A DNA stretch of 64,000 nt from Streptomyces sp. NBC_00273 (lineage in GTDB: Bacteria > Actinomycetota > Actinomycetes > Streptomycetales > Streptomycetaceae), in the NCBI RefSeq assembly GCF_036178145.1, contig NZ_CP108067.1:10059001-10123000 (forward strand), in the 5' to 3' direction. A program made the position numbers and the translations under genes. The notes beneath the pieces are model-generated. The model was not told the origin of the DNA. It searched no databases and saw nothing but the letters and a program-made list of their open reading frames with translations. How positions within the stretch are numbered: the stretch's first letter is position 1; each line of letters opens with the position of its first letter. Shown here piece after piece: positions 8,150 through 16,260 of the stretch.

Positions 8150-8654
8150 CCCGTGGCTGGCCGGCCCGTCACCGAAGAAGCGCCTCGATCGAGATCGTTT
8201 GGAAGAGCGGATACTCAATCTGCTGTCGTCGCAGAACATGTGCGTGCTCGCGACGGCAGGGCCGGAAGGGCCGCTGGCGACGCCGGTGCGGTACTTCCAC
8301 CTCGACTTCGCGGTGATGTTCTCCACGGCTCCCGGTTCGCCGAAGATGAGGAACCTCGCCGCTGACCCAAGGGTGTCGGTGGGGATTTTTGCGCCGCTGG
8401 TCGGACAGGCCAGCAGCCGAGGTGCTCAGCTCTTCGGGCGGGCTCGCGTGCTGTCCGAGGACAACCCCGATTTCGAGCACTACTGGCCGGCGTTCCGCTG
8501 GCAGTCCGATCATGTCGAACGGTCGCGTTCTCTCGATGAACCAGCATCGGGACCTCTCGTGGTAATCGAGGCCGAGCGGATCGTCTATACCGAGCACTGG
8601 CTGCGGCGCGAGGGTTTCGCGCCGCGTCAGTTCTGGACCAAGCCGGGCCGGTAG
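8121..8654 (+). CDS. Pyridoxamine 5'-phosphate oxidase-like flavin-binding protein
   Basis: The 177-residue protein has the split-barrel fold of PNPOx-like proteins. LEERILNLLSSQNMCVLATA leads into GPEGPLATPVRYFHLDFAVM, the typical first strands. Then come SPKMRNLAADPRVSVGIFAP and the closing VVIEAERIVYTEHW. Such proteins bind FMN or F420 and act as small-molecule reductases or oxidases. The specific reaction is unknown. It overlaps the MerR gene upstream in another frame, suggesting translational coupling, with the MerR protein as its regulator. The ATG at 8136 is an alternative start. Confidence 0.85.
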   Translation: MRYLIMPVTNPWLAGPSPKKRLDRDRLEERILNLLSSQNMCVLATAGPEGPLATPVRYFHLDFAVMFSTAPGSPKMRNLAADPRVSVGIFAPLVGQASSRGAQLFGRARVLSEDNPDFEHYWPAFRWQSDHVERSRSLDEPASGPLVVIEAERIVYTEHWLRREGFAPRQFWTKPGR

Positions 8655-8684
8655 TCCGGCATCCCTGGTCGGCTGTCTGGGCGT

Positions 8685-8969
8685 TCAGCCCGCCTTGGCC
8701 GATTCTTCGGCGCGGGCTCGGGTGCTGGCGAGGCGGTAGGAGTCAGTGCCGGTCTCGATGATGGTGCCGTTGAAGGTGAGGCGGTCGACGATGGCCGCGC
8801 AGAGGCGGGGGTCGGTGAACGTCTTGGTCCAGCCGCCGAAGGACTCGTTGGAGGCGATGGCGACGCTGTTCTTCTCCTCGCGTTCGGTCAGGACCTGGAA
8901 GAGGAGTTCGGCGCCTCGGCGGTCGAGCTCCATGTAGCCGAGTTCGTCGATGCAGAGCAAGTCGTGCTG
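8685..8969 (-). pseudogene. istB: IstB ATPase fragment (C-terminal part) cut by IS630
   Basis: The leftward frame reads LLCIDELGYMELDRRGAELL, the Walker B region of an IS21-type helper ATPase, and runs to the normal C-terminus through DPRLCAAIVDRLTFNGTIIE. The N-terminal half with the Walker A loop is absent. The frame meets the end of the IS630 element at 8970, and the far side of that element does not resume the gene. The element insertion plus a deletion therefore destroyed it. It belongs to a different IS21 subgroup from the copy at 13.0 kb. Confidence 0.85.
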
Positions 8970-10194
8970 TGACCGGGAAGGTTCGCCGGGTTGTTCCTGG
9001 TGCTGGTTGGAAATGAGTTCTCCAAGCAGCGTGGGGAGGCGGGATGGCGAAACCGGTCCGGGTTCGCGGGCTGACGGAGCAGGAGGGCCAGAAACTCCAG
9101 CACATCGTCCGGCGGGGCAGCACGAGTTCGGTGCGGTTCCGGCGGGCGATGATGCTCCTGGCTTCGGCCTGCGGCAGCACGGTCCCGGTCATAGCTCGCC
9201 TGGTCCAGGCGGACGAGGACACCGTCCGCGATGTGATCCACACGTTCAACGAGATCGGGCTCGCATGCCTGAACCCTCGGTGGGCGGGAGGCCGTCCCCG
9301 CCTTCTCGACCGTGACGACGAGGACTTCGTCGTCCAGACGGCCACTACTCGTCCAACCGTGCTGGGCAAGCCCTTCACCCGCTGGTCGATCCGAAAGCTC
9401 GCCGCTCACCTGCGCAGGAACACTGCCCGGCCCGTCCGGATCGGCCGGGAGGCACTGCGGTGCTTACTGGCCCGCCGCGGGATCTCCTTCCAGCGCACGA
9501 AGACCTGGAAGGAGTCCCCGGATGCGGCCTTCGACGCGAAGCTCGCCCGGATCGAGTACGCGATCAACGAGCGGCCGGACCGCACGTTCGCGTTCGACGA
9601 GTTCGGGCCTTTGGGAATCCGCCCCACCGCCGGCTCCTGCTGGGCCGAGCAGACCCGGCCCGACCGCCTGCCGGCCACCTACCGGCGCACCCACGGAATC
9701 ACCTACTTCCACGGCTGCTACTCGGTCGGCGACGACCAGATGTGGGGGATCAACCGGCGCCGCAAGGGCATCGACCACACCTGGACCGCGTTGAGAACGA
9801 TCCGGGCCGCCCGCCCGGACGGCGCCCCGATCTACGTGATCCTCGACAACCTCTCCGCCCACCTCAACTGGAAAATCCGCAGGTGGGCGGCCCGGAACAA
9901 GGTCGAGTTGTGCTTCACCCCGACCTACGCCTCCTGGGCCAACCCGATCGAAGCCCACTTCGGACCCCTACGGCAGTTCACCCTGGCCAACTCGAACCAC
10001 CCCAACCACACCGTCCAGACCCGGGCCCTGCACGCCTACCTGCGCTGGCGCAACCAGAACGCCCGCCACCCCGACGTCCTCGCAGCCCAACGACGCGAAC
10101 GCGCCCGCATCCGCAGCGAAAGAGGCATCCGCTGGGGCGGCAGACCCCTACCCTCCACGGCCTGACCGCTCAACCCGGCGAACCTTCCCGGTCA
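8970..10194 (+). mobile_element. IS630-family element (type 1)
   Basis: Perfect 24-base inverted repeats beginning tgaccgggaaggttcgccgg lie at 8970-8993 and 10171-10194, enclosing one transposase gene. Five further bases outside (gtgct on the left, agcac on the right) are also inverted, with a two-base length difference. No TA duplication is evident, and the left flank is an istB relic while the right is unrelated, so the flanks have been rearranged since insertion. Confidence 0.9.
9044..10165 (+). CDS. IS630 family transposase (type 1)
   Basis: The 373-residue protein begins MAKPVRVRGLTEQEGQKLQH. A helix-turn-helix N-terminal half (residues 10-120) is followed by a DDE domain. The likely acidic residues lie in RTFAFDEFGPLGIRP (about residue 185), PIYVILDNLSAHLNW (about 269) and SWANPIEAHFGPLRQ (about 306). 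It catalyses cut-and-paste transposition into TA targets, as known for the family. The reading frame is intact and lies wholly within the inverted repeats. Confidence 0.93.
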   Translation: MAKPVRVRGLTEQEGQKLQHIVRRGSTSSVRFRRAMMLLASACGSTVPVIARLVQADEDTVRDVIHTFNEIGLACLNPRWAGGRPRLLDRDDEDFVVQTATTRPTVLGKPFTRWSIRKLAAHLRRNTARPVRIGREALRCLLARRGISFQRTKTWKESPDAAFDAKLARIEYAINERPDRTFAFDEFGPLGIRPTAGSCWAEQTRPDRLPATYRRTHGITYFHGCYSVGDDQMWGINRRRKGIDHTWTALRTIRAARPDGAPIYVILDNLSAHLNWKIRRWAARNKVELCFTPTYASWANPIEAHFGPLRQFTLANSNHPNHTVQTRALHAYLRWRNQNARHPDVLAAQRRERARIRSERGIRWGGRPLPSTA

Positions 10195-10232
10195 GCACTA
10201 GATCGAGACCCAGTATCGCTGGCCTCGGTCAA

Positions 10233-10763
10233 CTAGAGCTGGTCCCCTACCGACGCCTTCGGAGGGTGCACCCCGCCACCGTCTTTCGCGTCTTGCGCAC
10301 ACGAACGCCCGTCTTCGGACTGATTGTTGGGGATCAGAAGCACTCCGCCAACCCGCTCAGGGTGCTCGACGGTAAGCCAGTCGTCACCCGTGCGGGTTCC
10401 GTCTGGCTTGGACCACGCAGTGGACGAATAGATCGTCTTGCACATCAACGCCACACGCTTTTCGTCGACCGCGCAGGCCTGCACCGCAGGCCCGATCGCC
10501 CCCTCGGCAACGCCGTCAAAACGGTAGTGGAAGTGCGCCAGATTCCCCTCGTAGGGCGTCTGCGGATGGGGCTCGAGTCGCCACTCAACGACCTTGGCCG
10601 TAACCCCGATAGGACGCTCGGACGTGTCCACGACCTGAACCGAGGCCCCAGCTTCAGCGCGCTCCGCCATCCGGTCGGTACAGCCCCAGACGGCCGAACA
10701 ACCGGTGAGGGCGAAACCAACCAAAGCCAACGGAACAACGACAAGAACCCGTACGGAAAGCAC
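10233..10763 (-). CDS. Putative lipoprotein
   Basis: I place the start at the GTG at 10763, nine bases after ggag. The product, about 176 residues, then begins with a classic lipoprotein signal, VLVVVPLALVGFALTGCSAV, whose lipobox LTGC would be lipidated at the cysteine near residue 22. The mature part contains VVEWRLEPHPQTPYEGNLAH and several cysteines that may form disulfides outside the cell. I do not recognise a family. It sits between two IS630 elements. Confidence 0.7.
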   Translation of the reverse strand: MLSVRVLVVVPLALVGFALTGCSAVWGCTDRMAERAEAGASVQVVDTSERPIGVTAKVVEWRLEPHPQTPYEGNLAHFHYRFDGVAEGAIGPAVQACAVDEKRVALMCKTIYSSTAWSKPDGTRTGDDWLTVEHPERVGGVLLIPNNQSEDGRSCAQDAKDGGGVHPPKASVGDQL

Positions 10764-10897
10764 TCGGACGACCTCCAGCCAGATGGAGCCGAGCAGTCTA
10801 TAGCGCTTTCGGAAGAGCGGGTCGGGAGCTCCCGGCGGCCAAGCCGCACCGGTAGCGACACCTCCCGCCAAGCACGACCAAACCCTTCCCCTACCTA

Positions 10898-11488
10898 GTG
10901 TTCTGCGCCAGAAATCTCAGGGTTAAGTCTGTAGCCTGTTGTCATGTCGCCAGGTCCTCGTGCCGTCGAAGTCCGCCTGTCGGATGAGGAACGCGCCGAG
11001 TTGTCCCGCTGGGTGAGTGGGGCGGTGGCGCCGCGGTTCGCAGAGCGGGCGCGCATCGTGCTGGCGTGTGCAGGCGGGGCGCCGAACGCGCAGGTGGCGG
11101 TCGAGGTCGGCGTGACCGTAGCGACGGTGAGGAAGTGGCGCGGGAAGTTCGCCGCCGATGGGTTGGCCGGACTCGAGGATGCCGCCCGAATCGGTCGGCC
11201 GAAGGCCGATCTGGTTCTGAGTGCGGACGAACGGGGCCAGTTGGTCCGATGGGCCCGGCGCGCGAAGACCGCCCAGTTTCTGGCACTGCGGGCGAGGATC
11301 GTGCTGCGTTGCGCGGAGGGCGGGACGAACAGGCAGGCCGCGGTCGAGCTCGGTGTGGATGCCTCGACCGTCGACCGCTGGCGCAGTCGTTTCATCGCCC
11401 ATCGCCTTGAAGGCCTGGTCGATGAGCCCCGTCCGGGCCGGCCGCCCTCGATTCTCCTTGACCAGGTCGAAGACGTGATCGTGGCGAC
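10898..11488 (+). mobile_element. Left-hand fragment of an IS630 element (type 2)
   Basis: The first 591 bases match the intact element at 62476-63893 almost perfectly, from the terminal repeat beginning gtgttctgcgccagaaatct. They cover about 180 codons of its transposase (helix-turn-helix half only). Homology stops at 11488, exactly where the IS21 end tgtcggcgtac begins. A TA precedes the left end as expected. The right part of the element is missing from this locus. Confidence 0.92.
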
Positions 11489-11585
11489 TGTCGGCGTACA
11501 AGTGAACGTGCACCACCTCGTACGAATGAGAGTGCACCGTTTTTGATGCGTTGAAAGGCCGGGACCGGGAGCCTGCTGTCGTCGG

Positions 11586-13028
11586 TTGAGGATCGGCGGA
11601 GGGCGGCTGACAGTGGTGTTGGACCCGCATCGGTGGCTGGAGCTGAGGCGGTTTCGCGGGCTGTACGAGTCCGGTGCGATGAGCCTGCGGGAGATCGCGA
11701 GGGAGACCGGGCTGAACCGTCGCACGGTCGCCAAGTATCTGTCGGGTGAAGTTCCGGTTGCGCCGCCGAAGAGGGCTGCGAACGGTCAGCCGCGTCAGCG
11801 GGTGGTGGACGAGGTCGCGCCGCTGATCGATGCGATGCTACGGGCCGAGATCCTGCTCAAGGGGGCGGTGATCCACGAGCGTCTGGTGGCGGAGTACGGA
11901 TTCACTGGCAACTACCAGCGCGTGAAGATGTACTTGCAGGAGGCCAGGCCGCGGATCGCGGAGGAGCTGGGCATCAGCCCGGGTGAGCTGGCCGGCCTGC
12001 ACCGCCGGTTCGAGGTGGTGCCCGGAGCTCAGGCCCAGGTGGACTGGGGGGATGAGGGCAAGATCCTCGCCCATGTCGGGATCCCGAAGGTCTACTCGTT
12101 CCACATGACGCTGTCGTACTCGCGGGATCCGTTCTGCTGCTTCACCACCAGCCAGGACCTGGCCACCTTCTTCGACTGCCACCGTCAGGCGTTTGCCCAT
12201 TTCGGCGGTGTCCCCATGTCGATCGTCTACGACCGGACCAAGACCGTGGTCCGCCGGCATGTCGCCCCTGGTGAGGCCGTTCCTCTGCATCCGGAAGCAG
12301 TTGCGTTCGCTGGGCACTACGACTTCGACCCCGACGTCTTGGCGGCTTACCGGCCCACTGGAAAGGGCCGGGTCGAGCGCCAGGTCCTGATCGTCCGTGA
12401 CCACGTCCTGGCCGGACGCGCCTTCTCCTCGACCGAGGAGATGAACGCCGCTTTCACCGCCTGGGTTCCGCTGCGGCGGGCCAAGGTTCACGGCACCCAT
12501 GGCGAGGTCATCGGACTGCGGGCGGTCCGCGATCACATGGCCCTCCGCCCACTGCCGGCCACTCCATACGTGGTCGCCCAGCGGCACCTCCGCTACATCG
12601 GCAAGGACTGCCTCGTCGCCTTCGAAGCGAACCTCTACTCGGTGCCGGCTCTACGGATCTGCCCGCGGCAGCTGGTCGAGATCAGGGCCACGAAGTCCCA
12701 GGTCACCCTGCATGCCACCACACCCGACCGCCGGGGAGAGACCCTGCTGGCCAGCCACCCGAGGGCAGTTGGCCGCGGGGCCCTGGTCGTGGACGAGCGG
12801 CACTGGGATGGTCTGTCCACCGGAGCCGGCCGCCGCGTCACGGCGGGCGGAGACCTGCCCGCACCCCGCCGGCCGGACAGCGGGTCGGAGACGGGATCGC
12901 TGTTGGCCTTGCTGAACCGGGCCGCGGCCACCGAGGTCGAGGTCGGCCGACGGCCGTTGTCGGTCTATGACGAGCTGACCGGCACCCGCCCCTTCACCAC
13001 CCACCCGAGCACGAAGGAATCGTCTTGA
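11586..13028 (+). CDS. istA: IS21 family transposase IstA
   Basis: The 480-residue protein has an N-terminal helix-turn-helix (GAMSLREIARETGLNRRTVA, about residues 33-52) and an rve-type integrase core. The catalytic triad is visible as Asp in GAQAQVDWGDEG, Asp in MSIVYDRTKTVV and Glu in GKGRVERQVLIV. IstA cuts and joins IS21 ends with help from the ATPase IstB. A GTG at 11613 is an alternative start. The stop overlaps the istB start by four bases. The frame is intact although the element has lost an end. Confidence 0.95.
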   Translation: MRIGGGRLTVVLDPHRWLELRRFRGLYESGAMSLREIARETGLNRRTVAKYLSGEVPVAPPKRAANGQPRQRVVDEVAPLIDAMLRAEILLKGAVIHERLVAEYGFTGNYQRVKMYLQEARPRIAEELGISPGELAGLHRRFEVVPGAQAQVDWGDEGKILAHVGIPKVYSFHMTLSYSRDPFCCFTTSQDLATFFDCHRQAFAHFGGVPMSIVYDRTKTVVRRHVAPGEAVPLHPEAVAFAGHYDFDPDVLAAYRPTGKGRVERQVLIVRDHVLAGRAFSSTEEMNAAFTAWVPLRRAKVHGTHGEVIGLRAVRDHMALRPLPATPYVVAQRHLRYIGKDCLVAFEANLYSVPALRICPRQLVEIRATKSQVTLHATTPDRRGETLLASHPRAVGRGALVVDERHWDGLSTGAGRRVTAGGDLPAPRRPDSGSETGSLLALLNRAAATEVEVGRRPLSVYDELTGTRPFTTHPSTKESS

Positions 13029-13798
13029 GCGAGCTGGTCTCCACCCGCATCCGCAGCACGGCCGGCAAGCTGGGCCTGACCCACCTGGCCGAGGCCCTGA
13101 CCCAGTACGCTCAACGGGCCGACGAGGCCAAGATGGGCTACCTCGACTTCATCGACCTGGTCCTCTCCGAAGAACTCGCCGTCCGTGACGACCGCCGATT
13201 CCGCCAGAGCCTGCGATTGTCGAAGCTGCCGCACCACAAAACGCTCGATGACTACGATTTCTCGTTCCAGCCCGAGCTCGACCCCCGCAAGGTCAAAGAC
13301 CTCGCCACCCTCTCGTTCGTCGAGGCCAAGGCCAACGCGGCCCTGCTCGGGCCGCCGGGGGTGGGCAAGACACACATCGCCGTCGCTCTCGCGGTTGCGG
13401 CCTGCCGGGCTGGCTACTCGATCTACTTCACCAGCCTCGACGACATGGTCCGCAACCTCACCGCCGCCGAGTCCGCAGGACGCCTGACCAGCAAACTCGG
13501 CAGCTACCTGCGGCCGGCCGTCCTCGTTCTGGACGAGGTTGGATACCAGCCCCTCGCGCGAGCCGAGGCGAACCTGGTCTTCCAGGTCATCTCAAAGCGA
13601 TACGAAAAGGGCTCGATCATCCTGACCTCGAACAAGACCTTCAGCGAATGGGGGCAGGTGTTCGGCGACGAGGTCCTGGCCACCGCCATCCTCGACCGCC
13701 TCCTCCACCACTGCGGAGTCATCTCCATCAACGGCCCAAGCTACCGCCTCAAGAACCGGCTCGCCGCAATCGAAGACGAACGAGACGACGCAGCCTGA
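13025..13798 (+). CDS. istB: IS21 helper ATPase IstB
   Basis: This 257-residue AAA+ protein starts at a TTG overlapping the istA stop. It shows Walker A (LLGPPGVGKTHIAVALAVAA, about residues 106-125), Walker B (LVLDEVGYQPLARAEANLVF) and the sensor region ILTSNKTFSEWGQVF. IstB acts as a clamp-loading-like partner that selects target DNA for IstA. It belongs to the common actinobacterial subgroup and appears complete. Confidence 0.95.
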   Translation: MSELVSTRIRSTAGKLGLTHLAEALTQYAQRADEAKMGYLDFIDLVLSEELAVRDDRRFRQSLRLSKLPHHKTLDDYDFSFQPELDPRKVKDLATLSFVEAKANAALLGPPGVGKTHIAVALAVAACRAGYSIYFTSLDDMVRNLTAAESAGRLTSKLGSYLRPAVLVLDEVGYQPLARAEANLVFQVISKRYEKGSIILTSNKTFSEWGQVFGDEVLATAILDRLLHHCGVISINGPSYRLKNRLAAIEDERDDAA

Positions 13799-13830
13799 CC
13801 AAGTACCCGGGCAGCCCCGTTCCACCTGAG

Positions 13831-14568
13831 CTACTGACCTTGCGGACGCGATGTCGTCAGGTTGGCGGTTGCGTATGCGTCAGCCACAGTGAAAACACGG
13901 GTACAGCGTGGGCACTCCGCTTGGCCGAAGAGGTAGGTGATCCCGTCAGCCAGATCATCCTGTCCGTCTCGGATCGCCTTCTCGTATATCCACCGCCCTG
14001 TGTCACTGAGGTCCGTAGCGAGAGCGGGCCGCAGAGGACGTCGATCCACGTCACCCAGGTCCCAATCTCGGACCGCCGAGTAACGTCCGTACTCGCCCAC
14101 GGCGACGGTGACTGCGATGGTGCAGTTCGGGCAGGGCAGGTGATAGAAGTCGTCGGTGAAGTCCCCCAGGGCAGCACTCCAGAGCCCCTGGCCCTCGGCG
14201 GCGAGGAGATCGCGGAAGATGCGGAGGTAATCGGCCGGCTGCGACTGCAGGTTCCGGTCCAGTAGCGTCCGCAGTTCCGCGACTGTGTCGGCGCAGTCCG
14301 CGAGCCGCGCGTCACCATCGTGCTCCTGCCTGGTGCCACGCACGATTGCTCCGGCCAGGTCCAGAGCCTGGGGGCTCTTGCGGGCGAGCTTCACCAGGCG
14401 CGGCAGGGCCGCGAGGCTCGCGGGAAACACGGTCTCGCCGTGGAGGCACAACCGGTCCCAGAGTTCGTCCCATGCCTCCGAGCCTTCTTCGCCCTCCACC
14501 TGGTCGATGAGCATGGACACCCTCTCGGCGGGCCCGTGAGAGTCATGCACCTGCGTCCAGTTCACCAT
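13831..14568 (-). CDS. Hypothetical HEAT-like protein with two CxxC motifs
   Basis: I prefer the ATG at 14568 (MVNWTQVHDSHGPAERVSML), because the 34 codons upstream look non-coding. The first half carries WDELWDRLCLHGETVFPASL and AALPRLVKLA, a signature of HEAT-like repeat proteins often found beside RHS toxins. The second half has CPNC and CPRC pairs, which could bind zinc. There is no signal peptide. The setting, beside SUKH and SUFU genes, suggests an immunity protein, but that is inference. Confidence 0.65.
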   Translation of the reverse strand: MVNWTQVHDSHGPAERVSMLIDQVEGEEGSEAWDELWDRLCLHGETVFPASLAALPRLVKLARKSPQALDLAGAIVRGTRQEHDGDARLADCADTVAELRTLLDRNLQSQPADYLRIFRDLLAAEGQGLWSAALGDFTDDFYHLPCPNCTIAVTVAVGEYGRYSAVRDWDLGDVDRRPLRPALATDLSDTGRWIYEKAIRDGQDDLADGITYLFGQAECPRCTRVFTVADAYATANLTTSRPQGQ

Positions 14569-14717
14569 CCGCGCATTCAAGCGTGTGGAGTCAGGGCGTG
14601 ACCAGTTCCCAGCATCTGCGGTCCCCGGGCTCTTCCCTCGTCGGACAGGCTCCCATCGCGCCGACCCCACTCGCTGACACTGGTGCAGATATCTCCGTAC
14701 TCATTGGCGCACCTACG

Positions 14718-15614
14718 AGCTCGTAACACGATCATGAGTCGGGCTTGTTGAGGCGTCGCCAGCAGATGAGGCTGCAGGCAAGGGAGACGAAGGTGTCGTG
14801 GAGTTCAGTGCGGCGTTCCCATCGGACGGCGAGTCGTTTGAACTGGTGGAGTAGAGCGAAGGTCTGCTCGACGACGTAGCGGAGCTTGCCCATGCCCTTG
14901 ATGTTCGGGGCTCCTTTGCGGGAGATGACGGGCAGGATCCGGCGTTTGCGCAGCTCTTTCCGGTTGGGGTTGGAGTCGTAGCCCTTGTCGCCAAGCAGGG
15001 CGTCCGGGCGCCTGCGGGGCCGGCCGGGGCGGCCCGCCACTGGCGGGATGCCGTCGACCAGGGCGAGGGTCTGGGTGACGTCGTTGACGTTCGCCGCGGT
15101 TGTGATGACTTTGAGCGGGGTGCCACGGCCGTCGCAGATCAAGTGGTGTTTGCTGCCTGTTTTCCGCCGGTCGACCGGCGACGGACCGGTGTCGGCTCCC
15201 CCTTTTTCGCCCGGATGTGAGAGCCGTCCACGCACGCCCTCGACCAGTCGAGCCGGCCGGACGCGTTCAGCTCGGCGAGCAGGATCCGGTGCAGCTGGTC
15301 GAAGGCTCCGGCCTGCTGCCACCGCTCCAGGCGCCGCCAGCAGGTCTGGCCCGAGCCGAACCACAGCTCAGGCGGCAGGAGTTGCCAGGCGATGTCATTG
15401 CAGAGGACGTACAGGATGCCCTGCAGACACAATCGGTCGGCTACCGGCCGCGGCCCTGGCGACCTCGTCGGCCAAGGCGGCAGCAGCGGCTCGATCAGTG
15501 CCCACAAGTCGTCGTCCACGATCCACGGCCGAGTACTCACACCACCACGAACGGCCGAATCGTCACACCGGTCACGGCTGACCAGAACATCTCATCAAGA
15601 TCGTGTTACGAGCT
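14718..15614 (-). mobile_element. IS5-family element, copy A (897 bp)
   Basis: Inverted ends agctcgtaacacgat and atcgtgttacgagct bound 897 bases containing a two-frame transposase. It is nearly identical, with about five base differences, to copy B at 27227-28123. Unlike copy B, it has no matching 5-base direct repeat at its flanks (ctacg versus catag), so the locus may have been rearranged after insertion. Confidence 0.92.
14732..15540 (-). CDS. IS5 family transposase, made by -1 frameshifting (copy A)
   Basis: The first frame starts at 15540 (MSTRPWIVDDDLWALIEPLL) and carries the IS5-type N-terminal DUF4096 region and the first catalytic Asp in ACVDGSHIRAKKGEPTP. The second frame continues from about 15200 with DTGPSPVDRRKTGSKHHLIC, LLGDKGYDSNPNRKELRKRR and VEQTFALLHQFKRLAVRWER. 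The frames meet at a run of five A then five G (coding strand), a good slippery site. Joined, they give a normal-length DDE transposase. Copy B has the same arrangement, so the shift is programmed rather than damage. Confidence 0.9.
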
Positions 15615-15646
15615 CATAGGGTGACGGGGACGAGAGAAGATGCACC

Positions 15647-16234
15647 ATGGATCCCCGCATATCCCGCCTGCGTCGCAAGCTGGCCGCGATCCCGTTCCAA
15701 CCGTTGCGCAGCCATTCCTTCGGGGAAGAGCAACACGAGTTTCGCCTCGGTCCGAAGCTGGCGGAAGCACGCGTCGCTGGGTTTGAGGCCGAGCACAACA
15801 TCGTCCTACCCGACACCTATCGGCAGTTCCTCATGCACCTCGGAGGCTCAGGCGCGGCGCCGTTCTACGGCCTCATGCCGCTGGAGCGGTGTTCCCTGCT
15901 GGTCATGAATCCGCGCGGAGAACCAGGGGCACCACGCGGCTTCAGCGGCACAGGATCTGAGACCCACGGGCGCGATTTCTTCCTCCACATCATCGAAATG
16001 GGCTGCACCGACGTATGCGTCATCGCGGTGACCGGTCCCCTCACCGGCCGCGTCCTCATCGGCAACGGCGACGGGTATTGGGGTCCCAACGTCTCCTCCG
16101 CCACAGACTTCCTCGACTGGTACGAACGTTGGCTCAACCACATGAGTGCCGGACGCGACAACCGGGCCCTGGAACTCACCTCACCCCGGCTCCGCGCCCA
16201 CCCCAACCGCCATCGCATGGCCCCGAAGATCTGA
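15647..16234 (+). CDS. SMI1/KNR4 (SUKH) family immunity-type protein
   Basis: The 195-residue protein has the SUKH core: AEARVAGFEAEHNIVLPDTY, RQFLMHLGGSGAAPFYGLMP and GYWGPNVSSATDFLDWYERW. SUKH proteins are known immunity proteins that bind polymorphic toxins, usually RHS or CDI-type nucleases. There is no adjacent toxin here; the nearest is the RHS protein starting at 29 kb. It lies between an IS5 copy and an ISL3 copy, which fits an orphan immunity gene kept against toxins from relatives. Confidence 0.88.
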   Translation: MDPRISRLRRKLAAIPFQPLRSHSFGEEQHEFRLGPKLAEARVAGFEAEHNIVLPDTYRQFLMHLGGSGAAPFYGLMPLERCSLLVMNPRGEPGAPRGFSGTGSETHGRDFFLHIIEMGCTDVCVIAVTGPLTGRVLIGNGDGYWGPNVSSATDFLDWYERWLNHMSAGRDNRALELTSPRLRAHPNRHRMAPKI

Positions 16235-16260
16235 CTGTCCGTAACAACTCCACGGAATGT

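Larger units (their letters stand above)
11489..13800 (+). mobile_element. IS21-family element, right end not found
   Basis: The left end starts tgtcggcgtacaagtgaacg and carries two gtgcacc repeats, typical of the multiple transposase-binding repeats of IS21 ends. It is followed by istA and istB. It was inserted into the IS630 fragment at 11488. I could not find a matching inverted end after istB, and the IS630 sequence does not resume, so a deletion has removed the right end. Confidence 0.8.

Noticed and set aside
14718..15614. Treating the two-frame IS5 transposase as a pseudogene
   Set aside because: Both copies (14.7 and 27.2 kb) have the same overlap at an A5-G5 slippery run, which fits programmed frameshifting known for this group.
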